A stretch of 64,000 nucleotides of DNA from Ancylobacter sp. TS-1 (GCF_009223885.1 NZ_CP045144.1:992001-1056000); one strand, 5' to 3'. Positions 31,872 through 43,029 are shown, numbered from the stretch's first letter. A program made the numbers and translations. The notes: a model not told the origin generated them from the letters alone.

Positions 31872-32668
31872 GCGGCCGGCCCTTCATTGCCGGAGGTCGG
31901 CTTGGCCTTGATGCGCGGCTTCGCAGAGGGCTTGGCAGCCACCTTCGGCTTCGCCGGCGCGGTGACGGCAGGTTCATCGAGCGCGGCAACCGCCGCGGCG
32001 ACTTCCGGCTCGGCGGCGGGAGCCTTCGGCGCGCGACGGGCGGCCGGCGTCTTCGGCGCGGCGGCCGCGCCTTCCTCCGCTGCAACCGCAGGCTTGGCCG
32101 AGCGGGCGCGCTTGGGCTTTTCCGGCGCCGCAGCCGCAACCGCCGGGGCGGCAGCGACAGGCGCGGCGACAGCCGAAGCGGCGGCCGGCTTCGCTTCGCC
32201 CTTGGCCGGCTCGATCGCGGAAGGCTCGATGGCAGCCGTGGCGGCGCGCACTTCCTGTTCGATGGTCTCGAACGGGTGCGGCTCCAGGTCGCCCGGCGGG
32301 GGAAGCTGCTCAGCCAGCGCGTCGGCGACGGGCAGGTCCGTGCGCTCGACACTGCCGGTCGGCGCCTTCAGGTCGGTGGCGATGTCCTGCAGCGGATTGG
32401 TGGGCAGCGCGTTGGAGATCGAGCTGCGCGCGTCGCTGGCAAGCCCGGAAAGGTCGTTCTTGAGGCCGCTCACGCTGTCTTTGAGGTCGGTAAGTTCCGC
32501 CTCGCGCAGCGCCTCGTTGAACTGTCCCTGGAACTCGCCCGCCATGCGGCGCAGCTTGTTCACGCCTTGCCCCACGGTGCGCAGCACGCGCGGAAGCTCT
32601 TTCGGGCCGATCACCACGAGGGCGACGACGCCGACAACCAGTAGTTCGGTCCAGCCGATGTCGAACAT
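31868..32668 (-). CDS. tatB: Sec-independent protein translocase TatB, extended tail
   Basis: Partner of TatC in the Tat receptor complex. 266 residues from ATG 32668. The N-terminal helix [20 protein letters not shown] and the amphipathic segment [20 protein letters not shown] are classic TatB. The region after residue about 130 is a low-complexity Ala/Pro/Lys-rich tail, longer than in E. coli (171 residues) but common in alphaproteobacteria. It is placed between tatA and tatC. Confidence 0.95.
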   Translation of the reverse strand: MFDIGWTELLVVGVVALVVIGPKELPRVLRTVGQGVNKLRRMAGEFQGQFNEALREAELTDLKDSVSGLKNDLSGLASDARSSISNALPTNPLQDIATDLKAPTGSVERTDLPVADALAEQLPPPGDLEPHPFETIEQEVRAATAAIEPSAIEPAKGEAKPAAASAVAAPVAAAPAVAAAAPEKPKRARSAKPAVAAEEGAAAAPKTPAARRAPKAPAAEPEVAAAVAALDEPAVTAPAKPKVAAKPSAKPRIKAKPTSGNEGPAA

Positions 32669-32729
32669 GCGTTAGTTTGGGGTCGCGATCCGCGACCCTC
32701 CCCGATCCGTTGGACCCGCAGGACTGGAA

Positions 32730-32951
32730 TCAGCTGACCTTGGTCTGCTCGGCTTCCACCTTGGACTGGTGATCGAGCGAGCGCACCGGCTCGGCCGGCT
32801 TCGCCGTCTCGTCCTCGTCCGCCATGCCCTTCTTGAACGCCTTGATCCCCTTGGCGGCATCGCCCATCAGCTCGGAGAGCTTGCCACGGCCGAAGAGGAG
32901 CAGAACGACAACCAGCACGATGATCCAATGCCAGATGCTCAATGAACCCAT
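32730..32951 (-). CDS. tatA: Sec-independent protein translocase TatA
   Basis: Pore-forming Tat subunit. 73 residues from ATG 32951 ([20 protein letters not shown]), a normal length. A single helix is followed by the conserved [20 protein letters not shown] amphipathic helix and a short acidic tail. The longer open frame to 33044 lacks family similarity. First gene of the tatABC operon. Confidence 0.95.
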   Translation of the reverse strand: MGSLSIWHWIIVLVVVLLLFGRGKLSELMGDAAKGIKAFKKGMADEDETAKPAEPVRSLDHQSKVEAEQTKVS

Positions 32952-33018
32952 AACACCAACTCCCTTATCGAAGCGCCGCCGGCCCCTCGCGGCCGCGCAT
33001 CGCAATTGAACCCGGACA

Positions 33019-34098
33019 CTAGGGCCGGGCCGTGGCGAAGACAAGAACCTCGGCCGGCTCGATGCTCACGCCGACGTCATGCCCACGCAGCAGGCCGGCC
33101 CGCGTGCGGCGGCGTGCGACCAAAGGACGATCCAGCCCCTCCACCGCGACCTCGTAGAGATCGAGTTCGCCGAGGAAACGGTGGGCGACGATTCGCCCCG
33201 GCACGCCCGAGCCCGGCGCCATCAGGTCGATGCCCTGCGGGCGGATCGCCGCCACCGCCTCCGTGCCCTCGGCAAGCCCGAGCGCCGGGAAGCTGCCCAG
33301 CGCCGTGACCACCCGGCCGCCCCGCACCTCGCCCGGCACCTCGTTGATTTCACAGAAGAAACGCGCGACGTCGAGATCGGCCGGCTGGCGGTAGAGCTGC
33401 TCCGGCGTGCCCACCTGCACCAGCACGCCCTTGCGCATCAGCGCGATGCGGTCGCCGAGGCGCATCGCCTCCTCGGGATCGTGGGTGACGATGATGCAGG
33501 TGGCGCGGGCGTCGCGCAGAACGTTGAGCGTTTCGGTGCGCACACTTCCCCGCAGCCGACTGTCGAGCCCGGAGAACGGCTCGTCCATAAGGAGAATGCC
33601 GGGGCGCGGCACGAGCGCGCGGGCGAGCGCCACGCGCTGCTGCTCGCCGCCCGAAAGAGCATGTGGATAGTCCTGCGCGTGGTCCTCCAGACGCACCCGC
33701 TGGAGGGCCCGAAGGGCCTCGTCGCGGGCATCCCCGGCCGCCAGCGCGCGCAGGCCGAAGGCGACGTTCTCCACATTGGTCAGGTGCGGAAACAGCGCGT
33801 AGTCCTGGAAGACCAGGCCGATATTGCGCTTCTCCGGCGGCACGAAGGCGCCCGGCCCGGCGATCACCTGCTTGTCGAGCAGGATGCGTCCGCTGCTGGG
33901 GCGCTCGATGCCGGCGATGAGGCGCAGCAGCGTGGTCTTGCCGCAGCCCGACTGGCCGAGCAGGCACAGAATCTGCCCGGGCTCGACCGTGAGCGAGACC
34001 CCGCGCACCGCCTCCACCTCGCCATAGCCGTGCCGAACCTCTTCGAGGGTCAGGCGGCTCGCGAGGGAGACGGGCGTGCGGGCCGGCGCGTGATACAT
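33019..34098 (-). CDS. Iron(III)/spermidine-type ABC transporter ATP-binding protein
   Basis: 359-residue ATPase subunit of an importer of the FbpC/PotA/CysA group; coupling partners are not in this window. Walker [10 protein letters not shown] near residue 48, signature LSGGEQQR near residue 148, Walker [11 protein letters not shown] and the H-loop [11 protein letters not shown] are intact. A C-terminal TOBE-like regulatory domain (residues about 245-359) includes [10 protein letters not shown]. The ATG at 34098 has a strong AGGAG site. It stands alone between tatA and scpB, in the same direction. Confidence 0.87.
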   Translation of the reverse strand: MYHAPARTPVSLASRLTLEEVRHGYGEVEAVRGVSLTVEPGQILCLLGQSGCGKTTLLRLIAGIERPSSGRILLDKQVIAGPGAFVPPEKRNIGLVFQDYALFPHLTNVENVAFGLRALAAGDARDEALRALQRVRLEDHAQDYPHALSGGEQQRVALARALVPRPGILLMDEPFSGLDSRLRGSVRTETLNVLRDARATCIIVTHDPEEAMRLGDRIALMRKGVLVQVGTPEQLYRQPADLDVARFFCEINEVPGEVRGGRVVTALGSFPALGLAEGTEAVAAIRPQGIDLMAPGSGVPGRIVAHRFLGELDLYEVAVEGLDRPLVARRRTRAGLLRGHDVGVSIEPAEVLVFATARP

Positions 34099-34132
34099 GG
34101 GATTCTCCTGTCGCCGGCCTTCGGACGCGCGC

Positions 34133-34890
<758 letters not shown>

Positions 34891-34894
<4 letters not shown>

Positions 34895-35697
34895 GCGCCC
34901 TCCCCCGGCGTGGCCACGCGGCTGCGGATCCAGATCGGCGCGAAGGCGTCGTCCTGCTGCATGTCGACCAAGCCCTCGCGCACCATCTCCAGCGTCGCGG
35001 AGAAGCCCGAGGCGAGCGCGGTGGCGCGCATCTTGGGGTCGGCGATCCAGTTGAGCAGGAATCCGTCGAGCCGCGCCCACTCGCCATGCAGCGCCAGCCG
35101 GCCGATCAGCCGTTCCAGCCGCTCGCGGGCATCGGCGAGGGAGATGACGTTGCGGGGCGGGAAGCGCACCTGCGACAGCGCCATCTTCTGGCGCTGCGCA
35201 CCATAGGCGGCGAGCAGGTCGTACAGCGTCGCCTCGTAGACCACCGGCCCCTGCCGCACCAGCGCCTCCGGCGCGCCGCGCGCGAACACCTCGTGGCCGA
35301 TGCGGTCGCGGGTGGCCAGATGCGCGGCGGCGGCGCGGATGCGCTCCAGCCGGCGCAGGCGCTCGGCGAGATCGGCGGCCAGCTCGGAGGCGCTCGGCCC
35401 CTCCTCCTTCGGCGGATCGGGCAGCAGCAGCCGCGATTTCAGATAGGCGAGCCACGCCGCCATGACGAGATAGTCGGCGGCGAGTTCGAGCCGGATGCGC
35501 CGCGCCGCCTCGACGAAGCCGAGATACTGCTCGGCGAGTTCGAGGATGGAGATACGGGCAAGGTCGACCTTCTGGGTTCGCGCCAGCGCCAGCAGCAGGT
35601 CCAGCGGGCCCTCGAATCCGTCGACATCCACCACCAGCGCGGGATCGCCCGCCTGGCGCACGGAATCGGCTTCGAAGGGGAACTGGCTTTGCACCAT
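34891..35697 (-). CDS. scpA: Segregation and condensation protein A
   Basis: Kleisin subunit of bacterial condensin. 268 residues from ATG 35697. The N-terminal signature FEGPLDLLLALARTQKVDLA begins near residue 28, followed by YLVMAAWLAYLKSRLLLP, as in other ScpA proteins. The C-terminal winged helix ends ATLEMVREGLVDMQQDDAFA. It lies 19 bases after nagZ and overlaps scpB. Confidence 0.95.
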
Positions 35698-35716
35698 GAT
35701 GGACCGCGAACGTCGT

Positions 35717-36745
35717 TCAGGACGCAGCGATCATATCGGAAAAACGCGCCCGCGCCTCGTCCTGCGCGATTTCTTCGCGCGCCCCGAGCCGTCCGAGCGC
35801 CGCCGCGCAGCGCCGAGCCGCCTCGCCCGCGAGAACCGGCGAGCGCGAGGCGACCTCGGCCATCTCGTCGAGCCGGCCGTTGCAGTGGAGGGCCAGGTCG
35901 CAGCCGGCGGCGAAGGAGGCCTCCGCCCGGCTCGCCAGCGAGCCCGCCAGCGCACCCATGGAGAGGTCGTCGCTCATCAGCGCGCCGTCGAAGCCGATAT
36001 GGCCGCGAATGATCTCGTCAATCACCCGCTTCGAGGTGGTGGCCGGACGCTCCGCGTCGATGGCCGCGTAGACGACATGGGCGGTCATGCCGAGCGGCAG
36101 GTCGGCGAGCAGGCGGAACGGCTCGAAATCCGTCGCCTCCAGCTCCGCGCGCGACGTCTCCACCACCGGCAGGCTGAGATGGCTGTCGGCGCGGGCGCGG
36201 CCATGGCCGGGAATATGCTTGAGAACCGGGAGCACCCCGCCCTCGATCAGCCCCTGCGCCGCCGCGCGGGCGAGCCGGGCGACCTGAGCCGGCGTCGAGC
36301 CATAGGCGCGGTCACCGATGATGCCGTGGCCTTCCGGCAGGCGCAGATCCGCGCAGGGCACGCAGTCGACATTGATACCGAGCGCGGCGAGGTCCGCTGC
36401 CATCAGCCGGCCGCCGAGCCGGGCCGCCTCGGCGGCGCCGTCGATGTCGCCCGCCTCGGCGCGGCGCGCGAAGACGTCCGCCGGCGGGTAGACCGGCCAG
36501 TGCGGCGGTCCGAGCCGCTGCACGCGCCCGCCTTCCTGATCGATCAGCACCGGCGCGTCGTCCCGGCCGACCGTCGCGCGGAAGGCGGCGACCAGAGCGG
36601 CCACCTGTTCCGGCGTGTCGACATTGCGGCGGAACAGGATCAGGCCCCACGGCGCCGCCTCGCGCAGGAAGTCGGTCTCGTCAGGCGTCAGCGAGATACC
36701 GGCGCAACCGGTAATGAACGCGCGCGGGCTCGGCGTGCCACTCAT
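35717..36745 (-). CDS. nagZ: Beta-N-acetylhexosaminidase NagZ
   Basis: Cytoplasmic family GH3 enzyme that removes N-acetylglucosamine from anhydro-muropeptides in cell-wall recycling. 342 residues from ATG 36745. Visible motifs are LIDQEGGRVQRL, the substrate/acid-base loop [14 protein letters not shown] near residue 175 and the nucleophile region LMSDDLSMGAL near residue 260. Length is typical. It is preceded by the SPOR-domain gene and followed by scpA. Confidence 0.95.
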   Translation of the reverse strand: MSGTPSPRAFITGCAGISLTPDETDFLREAAPWGLILFRRNVDTPEQVAALVAAFRATVGRDDAPVLIDQEGGRVQRLGPPHWPVYPPADVFARRAEAGDIDGAAEAARLGGRLMAADLAALGINVDCVPCADLRLPEGHGIIGDRAYGSTPAQVARLARAAAQGLIEGGVLPVLKHIPGHGRARADSHLSLPVVETSRAELEATDFEPFRLLADLPLGMTAHVVYAAIDAERPATTSKRVIDEIIRGHIGFDGALMSDDLSMGALAGSLASRAEASFAAGCDLALHCNGRLDEMAEVASRSPVLAGEAARRCAAALGRLGAREEIAQDEARARFSDMIAAS

Positions 36746-36762
36746 GGGAAGCGATCGCCGCG

Positions 36763-38742
36763 TCAGTTACGCTGGACCATGCAGTCGCCGCCCTGGGCGC
36801 GCAGCGCCTCGCAGAGGCCGACCGCTTCCTCGCGCGAGCCGAACGAACCGACCTGGGCGCGGTAATAGATGCCGCGATCGCCGAGATCGGCGCGCTTGAC
36901 GCCGAAGGACTGGTTGGCGAGCAGGCCCGAATATTTGGACTGCATGCTGCGCCACGTCGCCTGCGCCTCCGCCTCCGAGCGCACCGAGGCGATCTGGACG
37001 ACATAGGCGCCGGCGGGCGCGGTGGCGCCGGTCGCCGCCGCCGGGCGCGGGGCCGCGGCGGGAGCGGGAGCCGGTGCGGGAGCCGGCGTATGGATCGCCG
37101 TCGGCGCGGCAGGTGCGGCGGCGACGCGCGCCGGGGACGGCACGTTGTCGACGATCGACGGGGTGGCGGCCAGCGGCGTCGGGTTGGTCGAGACCGGCGC
37201 GCCGGTGCCCGGATTGAGCGGAATCGGCGCCGAGCCGGTCGGCTGCGCCGACGACTGCACAGGGGCCGTCGCCACCGGGGCCGGCGGCGGGGCGTCTTCG
37301 ACGATGGTGCCGTCTGCCCGCACGGTCAGCGTGCGCACGCGCTTCGGCTCGGCCGAGTTCGCACCCGACGTGGTCGGCGACGACGAATTGGAGAAGGCGG
37401 GCGTGGTCTGGATGACGCGCGGCTGCGGCTGCGCCGCCTGCGACATGTCGACCGGCTGTTCCTCGCTGGAAACCACCTGCTCGTTGCCGGTCGTGGCGTT
37501 GCCGCCGACGCGGTCATAGATCAGCTTCTGGCCGTCGGCCCCCTGCTCCTTGGCCACCTGGTCGGGCACGACCTTGTTGGGGCCCTGCTCGGCGCGGATG
37601 ACGGGAGGCTCGCCGGTGGAGCGTGTCACGCCCTGCGGGCCGCCGACCAGCATGTAGCCGGCGCCGGCCGCCACCACGAACACCAGCAGCAGACCGCCGA
37701 CGAGCAGCAGACGGCCACGCCCGCGCCGTGCCGGTGCCTCTTCCTCGACCTCGTAGGTGTCGTAAGCGTCGGCAGGATTGTAGTCGGCGGCCGAGCGGCC
37801 GTAATCGTAGCTTTCCTCGTCCGGATCGAAGGGCTGGCCGGGCGCCGGACCGGGTCCGCGCGCGGACGGCGGCGCGGATGCGGCCTCGGCCGCACGAGCG
37901 GCGGCAGCATCGCGCTGCATCCAGGCCGGCGGCGGGGAATCGGTCAGCGGCAGGTCGGCATCGTCGGCGATGCGCGCCTGCGGCTGGCGCACCGGCGCCT
38001 CGGCACGGGCCGCGCCGGGGCGTGCCGCACCGGGACGCTGGGCCTCCGGCAGCGGATCGAAAGACTGCGCCAGAGCGCGCGACACCGCATCGACGCCACC
38101 GTCGAAGGAACGCTCGGGCTCCGGCGCGCGCGGCGCCGGGGCAGCCGCACGGCGCGGCGGCTCGGTCGGCTGCGGACGCGGGGGAACGAAGGGCGCGCGC
38201 TCCATCGGGACGCGCTCCTGCGGGGCACGCTCCTGCGGCGCACGCGGCTCGGGAGCGCGGGCTTCCGGTGCGCGAGGCTCGGGCGCACGGGGTTCCGGCG
38301 CTCGGGCCTCGGCGAGACGCTGCTCGGGAATACGCGGGTCGGAAATGCGCGGATCGGGGGGACGCTGCTGCGGGGGACGCGCCGTCCGGGCGAGATCGCG
38401 GGTCGCCTCGCGGGCGGCATCGTCGAGTGAGGCGCGGGAGGCGGCCGACTGCCGGGCGCCCTCATTGTAGACTTCGGCCGCCAGGGCGGCGAAGGAGCCC
38501 GGCGCGGGCCTGCCGCCTTCGGCCGGGGCACGCGGCGCCGCCGGGCGGGGCGGCTGCGGAGCGCGGGGCGCGGGCGGCTGCGGGGGAGCGGCGGGGCGAC
38601 GGGAAGCCGCCTGCCCCGCAGAGCCGGCAGGCCCGCGCAGCAGATTGGCGAACTCGTCTTCCTGACCCATCAGGCGGGCAAGTTCCGCAAGCGGATCCTC
38701 GGCGGGGACTTCCGGCCGATTGCGCATGGTCTCGTTGGCCAT
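36763..38742 (-). CDS. SPOR-domain cell-envelope protein with long disordered region
   Basis: 659 residues from ATG 38742 (MANETMRNRPEVPAEDPL). Residues about 50-320 are a Pro/Ala/Arg-rich cytoplasmic stretch that includes short tandem repeats of the type APEPR. A single membrane helix (LLLVGGLLLVFVVAAGAGYM) lies near residue 345, then a second low-complexity linker, and a C-terminal SPOR peptidoglycan-binding domain (residues about 585-659, YVVQIASVRSEAEAQATWRS). It probably locates to denuded septal glycan. Neighbouring argS and nagZ are its usual Rhizobiales partners. Confidence 0.9.
   Translation of the reverse strand: MANETMRNRPEVPAEDPLAELARLMGQEDEFANLLRGPAGSAGQAASRRPAAPPQPPAPRAPQPPRPAAPRAPAEGGRPAPGSFAALAAEVYNEGARQSAASRASLDDAAREATRDLARTARPPQQRPPDPRISDPRIPEQRLAEARAPEPRAPEPRAPEARAPEPRAPQERAPQERVPMERAPFVPPRPQPTEPPRRAAAPAPRAPEPERSFDGGVDAVSRALAQSFDPLPEAQRPGAARPGAARAEAPVRQPQARIADDADLPLTDSPPPAWMQRDAAAARAAEAASAPPSARGPGPAPGQPFDPDEESYDYGRSAADYNPADAYDTYEVEEEAPARRGRGRLLLVGGLLLVFVVAAGAGYMLVGGPQGVTRSTGEPPVIRAEQGPNKVVPDQVAKEQGADGQKLIYDRVGGNATTGNEQVVSSEEQPVDMSQAAQPQPRVIQTTPAFSNSSSPTTSGANSAEPKRVRTLTVRADGTIVEDAPPPAPVATAPVQSSAQPTGSAPIPLNPGTGAPVSTNPTPLAATPSIVDNVPSPARVAAAPAAPTAIHTPAPAPAPAPAAAPRPAAATGATAPAGAYVVQIASVRSEAEAQATWRSMQSKYSGLLANQSFGVKRADLGDRGIYYRAQVGSFGSREEAVGLCEALRAQGGDCMVQRN
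38190..38370 (-). repeat. Coding pentapeptide-like repeats in the SPOR protein
   Basis: Inside the SPOR-domain gene, successive 15-base units encode degenerate APEPR/APEAR/APQER motifs, for example APEPRAPEPRAPEAR. The boundaries are approximate because the units decay on both sides (DPRISDPRIPEQR upstream). Confidence 0.7.
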
Positions 38743-38835
38743 TTCACAGAACCCGTTCGCAGTACAACCAGACATCACCGCCCAAGGGACGGCACCCACG
38801 GAAGAGCGGACCGAGCGAAGCTTCGCGCGACGCGC

Positions 38836-40602
38836 TCACCGCATTTCTTCGGGCGCATCGACTCCAAGAATGGAAAGTCCTGAAGCGATGATCAGCGCGA
38901 CCGCGTGCACAAGGGCGAGCCGCGCATAAGTGGACTTTCGATCATCTTCGATAATGAAGCGTAAATGAGGCAGGTCCTTGCCGCGATTCCATTGCGCATG
39001 CAGGCTACTGGCAAGATCGTAGAGGTAGAAGGCGAGCCTGTGCGGCTCGCGCGCGATGGCGGCCTGCTCGACGATTCGCGGATAGCTGGCGATCAGCTTG
39101 ATCAGCGCGATCTCCCCTTCGTCATCCAGCCGCGACAGTTCGGCATCGGCGAAGGCCGCCGCGTCGGACGGCAGTTCCGCGAACGCCTCCCGGGCATTGC
39201 GCAGAATGGAGCTGGCCCGGGCATGGGCGTACTGCACGTAGAAGACCGGGTTGTCGCGCGACTGCTCGATCACCTTGGCGAGATCGAAGTCGAGAACGGC
39301 GTCGTTCTTGCGGTTGATCATCATGAACCGCACCGCGTCGCGGCCGACCTCCTCGACGACGTCACGCAGCGTGACGAAGTCGCCCGCCCGCTTCGACATC
39401 TTCACCGGCTCGCCATTGCGCAGCAGGCGCACGAGCTGGCACAGTTCGACGTCGAGGCTGGCCTCGCCATTGGAAGCCGCCTTCACCGCCGCCTGCATGC
39501 GCTTGACGTAGCCGCCATGGTCGGCGCCCCACACGTCGATCATGCGCTTGAAGCCGCGGTCGAACTTGTCTTTGTGATAGGCGATGTCGGCGGCGAAATA
39601 GGTGTAGGCGCCGTCGGACTTCATCAGCGGCCGGTCCACGTCGTCGCCGAAGCCGGTGGCGCGGAACAGCGTCTGCTCGCGATCCTCCCAGTCCTCGATC
39701 GGCTGGCCCTTGGGCGGCGGTAGCCGGCCCTCATAGACCAGATCGCGCGCGCGCAGGCTCTCCAGCATGCGGTCGATGATGCTCGGTGCGCCGTCCGGGC
39801 GGGCGTGCAGCGTGCGCTCGGAGAAGAACACCGCGTGGTGGATGTTGAGCGAGGCGAGGTCGGCGCGGATCATTGCCATCATCGCGTCGATGGCGATGGC
39901 GCGCACCAGCGGCAGCCACTCCTCCTCGGGCCTGGCGAGCAGGGTGTTGGCGTATTTCGTCACCAGCTCCCTGCCGACCGGCACGAGATAGTCGCCGGGG
40001 TAGAGCCCCTCGGGAATGGTGATCGTCTCGCCCAGCGCCTCGCGGTAGCGCAGGAAGGCCGAGCGGGCGAGCACGTCGACCTGCGCGCCGGCGTCGTTGA
40101 TGTAATATTCGCGCGTCACCTTCCAGCCGGCGAAGGCGAGCAGGTTGGCCAGCGAGTCGCCGAACACCGCGCCCCGGCAATGGCCGACATGCATCGGGCC
40201 GGTCGGGTTGGCGGAGACATATTCGACATTGATCGGCTGACCGGCGCCGACATCGGCGCGGCCATAGTCGCTCCCGGCCGCCAGCGCGGCGGCGACGACG
40301 CGCGGCCAGTAGGAGCCGTCGAGCGCGATATTGATGAAGCCGGGCCCGGCGACGTCCACCCGGGCGACGCCCTGAAGGGCGGCCAGCCGGGACACCAGCT
40401 TCTCGGCGAGGTCGCGCGGCTTCAGCCCGGCATCCTTCGCCAGCACCATCGCCGCATTGGTGGCGAGGTCGCCATGGCTGGGGTCGCGCGGGGGCTCCAC
40501 CACGACGCGCGACGTGTCGATGCCCGGGGGCACCGCCCCCTCGGCGACGAGCTGGCCCACGGCATCGCGGACATGGTCGGCGAAGAGCGCGAAGAGATTC
40601 AT
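38836..40602 (-). CDS. argS: Arginyl-tRNA synthetase
   Basis: Class I synthetase that charges tRNA-Arg. 588 residues from ATG 40602 ([18 protein letters not shown]). The HIGH-type motif appears as [19 protein letters not shown] near residue 135, and a KMSKRAG motif ([19 protein letters not shown]) near residue 380. The C-terminal DALR anticodon-binding domain includes [16 protein letters not shown]. The upstream frame to 40722 is not conserved. It follows dgt by 46 bases. Confidence 0.97.
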   Translation of the reverse strand: MNLFALFADHVRDAVGQLVAEGAVPPGIDTSRVVVEPPRDPSHGDLATNAAMVLAKDAGLKPRDLAEKLVSRLAALQGVARVDVAGPGFINIALDGSYWPRVVAAALAAGSDYGRADVGAGQPINVEYVSANPTGPMHVGHCRGAVFGDSLANLLAFAGWKVTREYYINDAGAQVDVLARSAFLRYREALGETITIPEGLYPGDYLVPVGRELVTKYANTLLARPEEEWLPLVRAIAIDAMMAMIRADLASLNIHHAVFFSERTLHARPDGAPSIIDRMLESLRARDLVYEGRLPPPKGQPIEDWEDREQTLFRATGFGDDVDRPLMKSDGAYTYFAADIAYHKDKFDRGFKRMIDVWGADHGGYVKRMQAAVKAASNGEASLDVELCQLVRLLRNGEPVKMSKRAGDFVTLRDVVEEVGRDAVRFMMINRKNDAVLDFDLAKVIEQSRDNPVFYVQYAHARASSILRNAREAFAELPSDAAAFADAELSRLDDEGEIALIKLIASYPRIVEQAAIAREPHRLAFYLYDLASSLHAQWNRGKDLPHLRFIIEDDRKSTYARLALVHAVALIIASGLSILGVDAPEEMR

Positions 40603-40648
40603 CTGCAAAAAGCTCCCGGCACGGCAGACCCAGAAGGGGCCGCTGCCG

Positions 40649-41821
40649 CTACCGCAGTTCCCGTGCCCTGTCAAAGAGCCGGGCATGTTCGGCCAGCGCG
40701 TAGCGGTCGGTCTGCCCGGCAAGGAAATCGGCGATGCGCCGCGCCCGCGCCGCCTCGGTCCGGCCTTCCACGCCGGGGCGCCACTCCTCCGGCAGCGCCT
40801 GCGTATCAGCCATGTAGCGATCGAACAGGTCGCGCACCACCTCGCCGGCCGCCTCCATCTCCTGCATGACGCGCGGATGCCGGTACATGCGCGGGAAAAG
40901 GAACGACTTTATGGCCTTCTCTGCCCGCGCGGTGTCCCCGGAGAATCCGGCGACGGCGCCGCCCAGCCGGCGTAGGGCGTCGGCATCGGCGGGACGCGCG
41001 CTGTCGATCCGCCGGCCGGTCTCCGCGACCACGTCGGCGATCAGCGCCGTGATCATCCGCCGGCCGAGTTCGTGGATGAAGCGGGCGCGGTCGAGCTTCG
41101 GCCACTGCGCCTCGATCCCGGCGATGATCGGGCCGACCAGCGGCAGCGCGGCCAGCTCGTCCATGCCGAACAGCCCCGCGCGCAGCCCGTCGTCGAGGTC
41201 GTGCACGTCATAGGCGATGTCGTCTGAGATGGCGGCAACCTGCGCCTCGGCCGAGGGCCAGCTCCACAGCCACAGATCCTGCCGCTCCGCATGCACCTCG
41301 ATGGCGTGTGGCAGCGGCGCCAGCTGCGGGCCGTTATGCTTCACGATGCCCTCGTGAACCTCCCAGCTGAGGTTCAGCCCGTCGAAGCCGGGATAGCGAT
41401 TCTCCAGCCGGGTGACGACACGCAGCGACTGCGCATTGTGATCGAAGCCGCCATAGGCGCTCATGCAGGCGTCCAGCACCCGCTCGCCGGCATGGGCGAA
41501 GGGGGGATGGCCGAGATCGTGCGCCAGCGCCAGCGCCTCGCTCAGATCCTCGTCGAGCCCCAGCGCGCGGGCGATGGAGCGCGCCACCTGCACCACTTCG
41601 AGCGTATGGGTCAGGCGGGTCCGGTAGTGATCGCCCTCATGATAGGAAAAGACCTGCGTCTTGTAGGCGAGCCGGCGGAAGGCGCTGGAATGGATGATGC
41701 GGTCGGCGTCGCGGCGGAAGGCGCTGCGCGCATCGCCGCCGGGCTCGGCATGGAGCCGCCCGCGGCTTTCCTCGGCCCTCGACGCCCATGGCGCGCGCGG
41801 CTTCGCTCCGGCCACCGCCAT
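40649..41821 (-). CDS. dgt: Deoxyguanosinetriphosphate triphosphohydrolase-like protein
   Basis: HD-domain dNTP hydrolase of the dGTPase-like family that removes triphosphate from dNTPs. 390 residues from ATG 41821 ([12 protein letters not shown]); a TTG further upstream is less plausible. The metal ligands [12 protein letters not shown] and [16 protein letters not shown] form the HD motif at about residues 70-120, and [15 protein letters not shown] gives the later Asp. The C-terminal half is the family's helical region. The gene is divergent from erpA and is upstream of argS, a conserved pairing. Confidence 0.93.
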   Translation of the reverse strand: MAVAGAKPRAPWASRAEESRGRLHAEPGGDARSAFRRDADRIIHSSAFRRLAYKTQVFSYHEGDHYRTRLTHTLEVVQVARSIARALGLDEDLSEALALAHDLGHPPFAHAGERVLDACMSAYGGFDHNAQSLRVVTRLENRYPGFDGLNLSWEVHEGIVKHNGPQLAPLPHAIEVHAERQDLWLWSWPSAEAQVAAISDDIAYDVHDLDDGLRAGLFGMDELAALPLVGPIIAGIEAQWPKLDRARFIHELGRRMITALIADVVAETGRRIDSARPADADALRRLGGAVAGFSGDTARAEKAIKSFLFPRMYRHPRVMQEMEAAGEVVRDLFDRYMADTQALPEEWRPGVEGRTEAARARRIADFLAGQTDRYALAEHARLFDRARELR

Positions 41822-41855
41822 GCACGGCTCCCCTGGCAATCGTCGGCGAGCCCCT

Positions 41856-41884
41856 TTGACTCGCGGCCGGCAGCACTTAACTAT
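41856..41884 (+). promoter_or_regulatory. Possible promoter for erpA
   Basis: TTGACT (41856-41861), a 17-base spacer and AACTAT (41879-41884), about 60 bases before the erpA ATG in the divergent dgt/erpA gap. The -35 is good and the -10 weak. Confidence 0.35.
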
Positions 41885-41944
41885 TCAGGCAACTCATATT
41901 CAACCCGAAGGCGCCGACAGGTGCCTTCAACGGCAGGCCGACAG

Positions 41945-42283
41945 ATGATCGAAACCTCGCATCCCGTGGGCGTCACCGCCAGCGCCGCCCGGCGCATCGC
42001 CGAAATCCTCAGCGCCGAGCCGCCGCAGAGCATGCTGCGCGTCAGCGTCGAGGGCGGCGGATGCTCCGGCTTCCAGTACAAGTTCGACGTCACCCGCGAG
42101 CGCGAGGCGGACGATCTCGTCATCGCCGAGGGTGCCGCCACCGTGGTGATCGACCCGGTGTCGCTGGAATACATGTCCGGCTCGAACATCGATTTCGTCG
42201 ACGACCTGATCGGCGCCTCGTTCCGCATCGAGAACCCGCACGCCACCGCCGCCTGCGGCTGCGGCACCAGCTTCGCCCTGTGA
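41945..42283 (+). CDS. erpA: HesB/IscA-type iron-sulfur carrier (ErpA-like)
   Basis: A-type carrier that delivers Fe-S clusters to apo-enzymes. 112 residues from ATG 41945. The three cluster cysteines are in GGGCSGFQYKF (about residue 40) and ACGCGTSFAL at the C-terminus, with the expected spacing; EYMSGSNIDFVDDL lies between. The TGA stop overlaps the ATG of the nucleosidase gene by one base. IscA/SufA is an alternative name, since the sequence cannot separate the subtypes with certainty. Confidence 0.9.
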   Translation: MIETSHPVGVTASAARRIAEILSAEPPQSMLRVSVEGGGCSGFQYKFDVTREREADDLVIAEGAATVVIDPVSLEYMSGSNIDFVDDLIGASFRIENPHATAACGCGTSFAL

Positions 42284-43029
42284 TGGGCCCCGTCGGCATC
42301 CTCTGCGCGATTCCCCAGGAATTCGCCTTTCTCGCCGACAATCTCGTCCATCCCGAGATCAGCGAGCGCGCCGGCATGACCTTCCATGCCGGCCGGCTCG
42401 ACGGCCACCCGGTCGTGCTCGCCCGCGCCGGCATGGGCAAGGTCAACGCCGCCATCGCCGCGACGCTGCTGATCGAGCGTTTCGGCTGCCGCGTGCTGCT
42501 GTTCTCCGGCATCGCCGGCGGGCTCGACCCGGAGCTGGCGGTCGGCGACGTGGTGATCGCCGAGGACGTGGTGCAGCACGATGCCGGCTACACCTCCGAG
42601 GAAGGCTTCGTCGTCTATCAGGCCGGCCACCTGCCCTTCTTCAGCCCGTATGAGGGTCTCGGCCATGCCGCCGATGGCGCGCTGATGGAGCGCGTGCGGG
42701 CGGCACTGGCCGACCTCACCCTCGCGCCGCTGTCGGCGGGCAGCGGCGACGCGCCGAGGCTGCATTACGGGCGCGTGCTCACCGGCGACCAGTTCGTGAA
42801 CTCGGAGACGCTGCGCGAGCGGCTGTTCCGCGAATTCGGCGGCGCCGCGGTGGAGATGGAGGGCGCCGCGATGGCGCAGGCCTGCCACGCCTTCGGCGTG
42901 CCCTGGCTGGTGGTGCGGGCGCTGTCGGACCTTGCCGGCAGCCAGTCGCATTTCGACTTCCGCCTGTTCATCGACGAGGTGTCGCTCTCCTCCGCCCTCA
43001 TCGTGCGCCGTCTGCTGCCCGTGCTGTAG
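42283..43029 (+). CDS. mtnN: 5'-methylthioadenosine/S-adenosylhomocysteine nucleosidase
   Basis: 248-residue member of the PNP/UDP nucleosidase family that cleaves MTA, SAH and 5'-deoxyadenosine. Family motifs are GILCAIPQEFAFLADNL at the N-terminus, FSGIAGGLDPELAVGDVVIA near residue 75, the catalytic-base region AAVEMEGAAMAQACHAFGVP near residue 185 and VRALSDLAG. Translationally coupled to erpA by a TGATG overlap. Confidence 0.88.
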   Translation: MGPVGILCAIPQEFAFLADNLVHPEISERAGMTFHAGRLDGHPVVLARAGMGKVNAAIAATLLIERFGCRVLLFSGIAGGLDPELAVGDVVIAEDVVQHDAGYTSEEGFVVYQAGHLPFFSPYEGLGHAADGALMERVRAALADLTLAPLSAGSGDAPRLHYGRVLTGDQFVNSETLRERLFREFGGAAVEMEGAAMAQACHAFGVPWLVVRALSDLAGSQSHFDFRLFIDEVSLSSALIVRRLLPVL

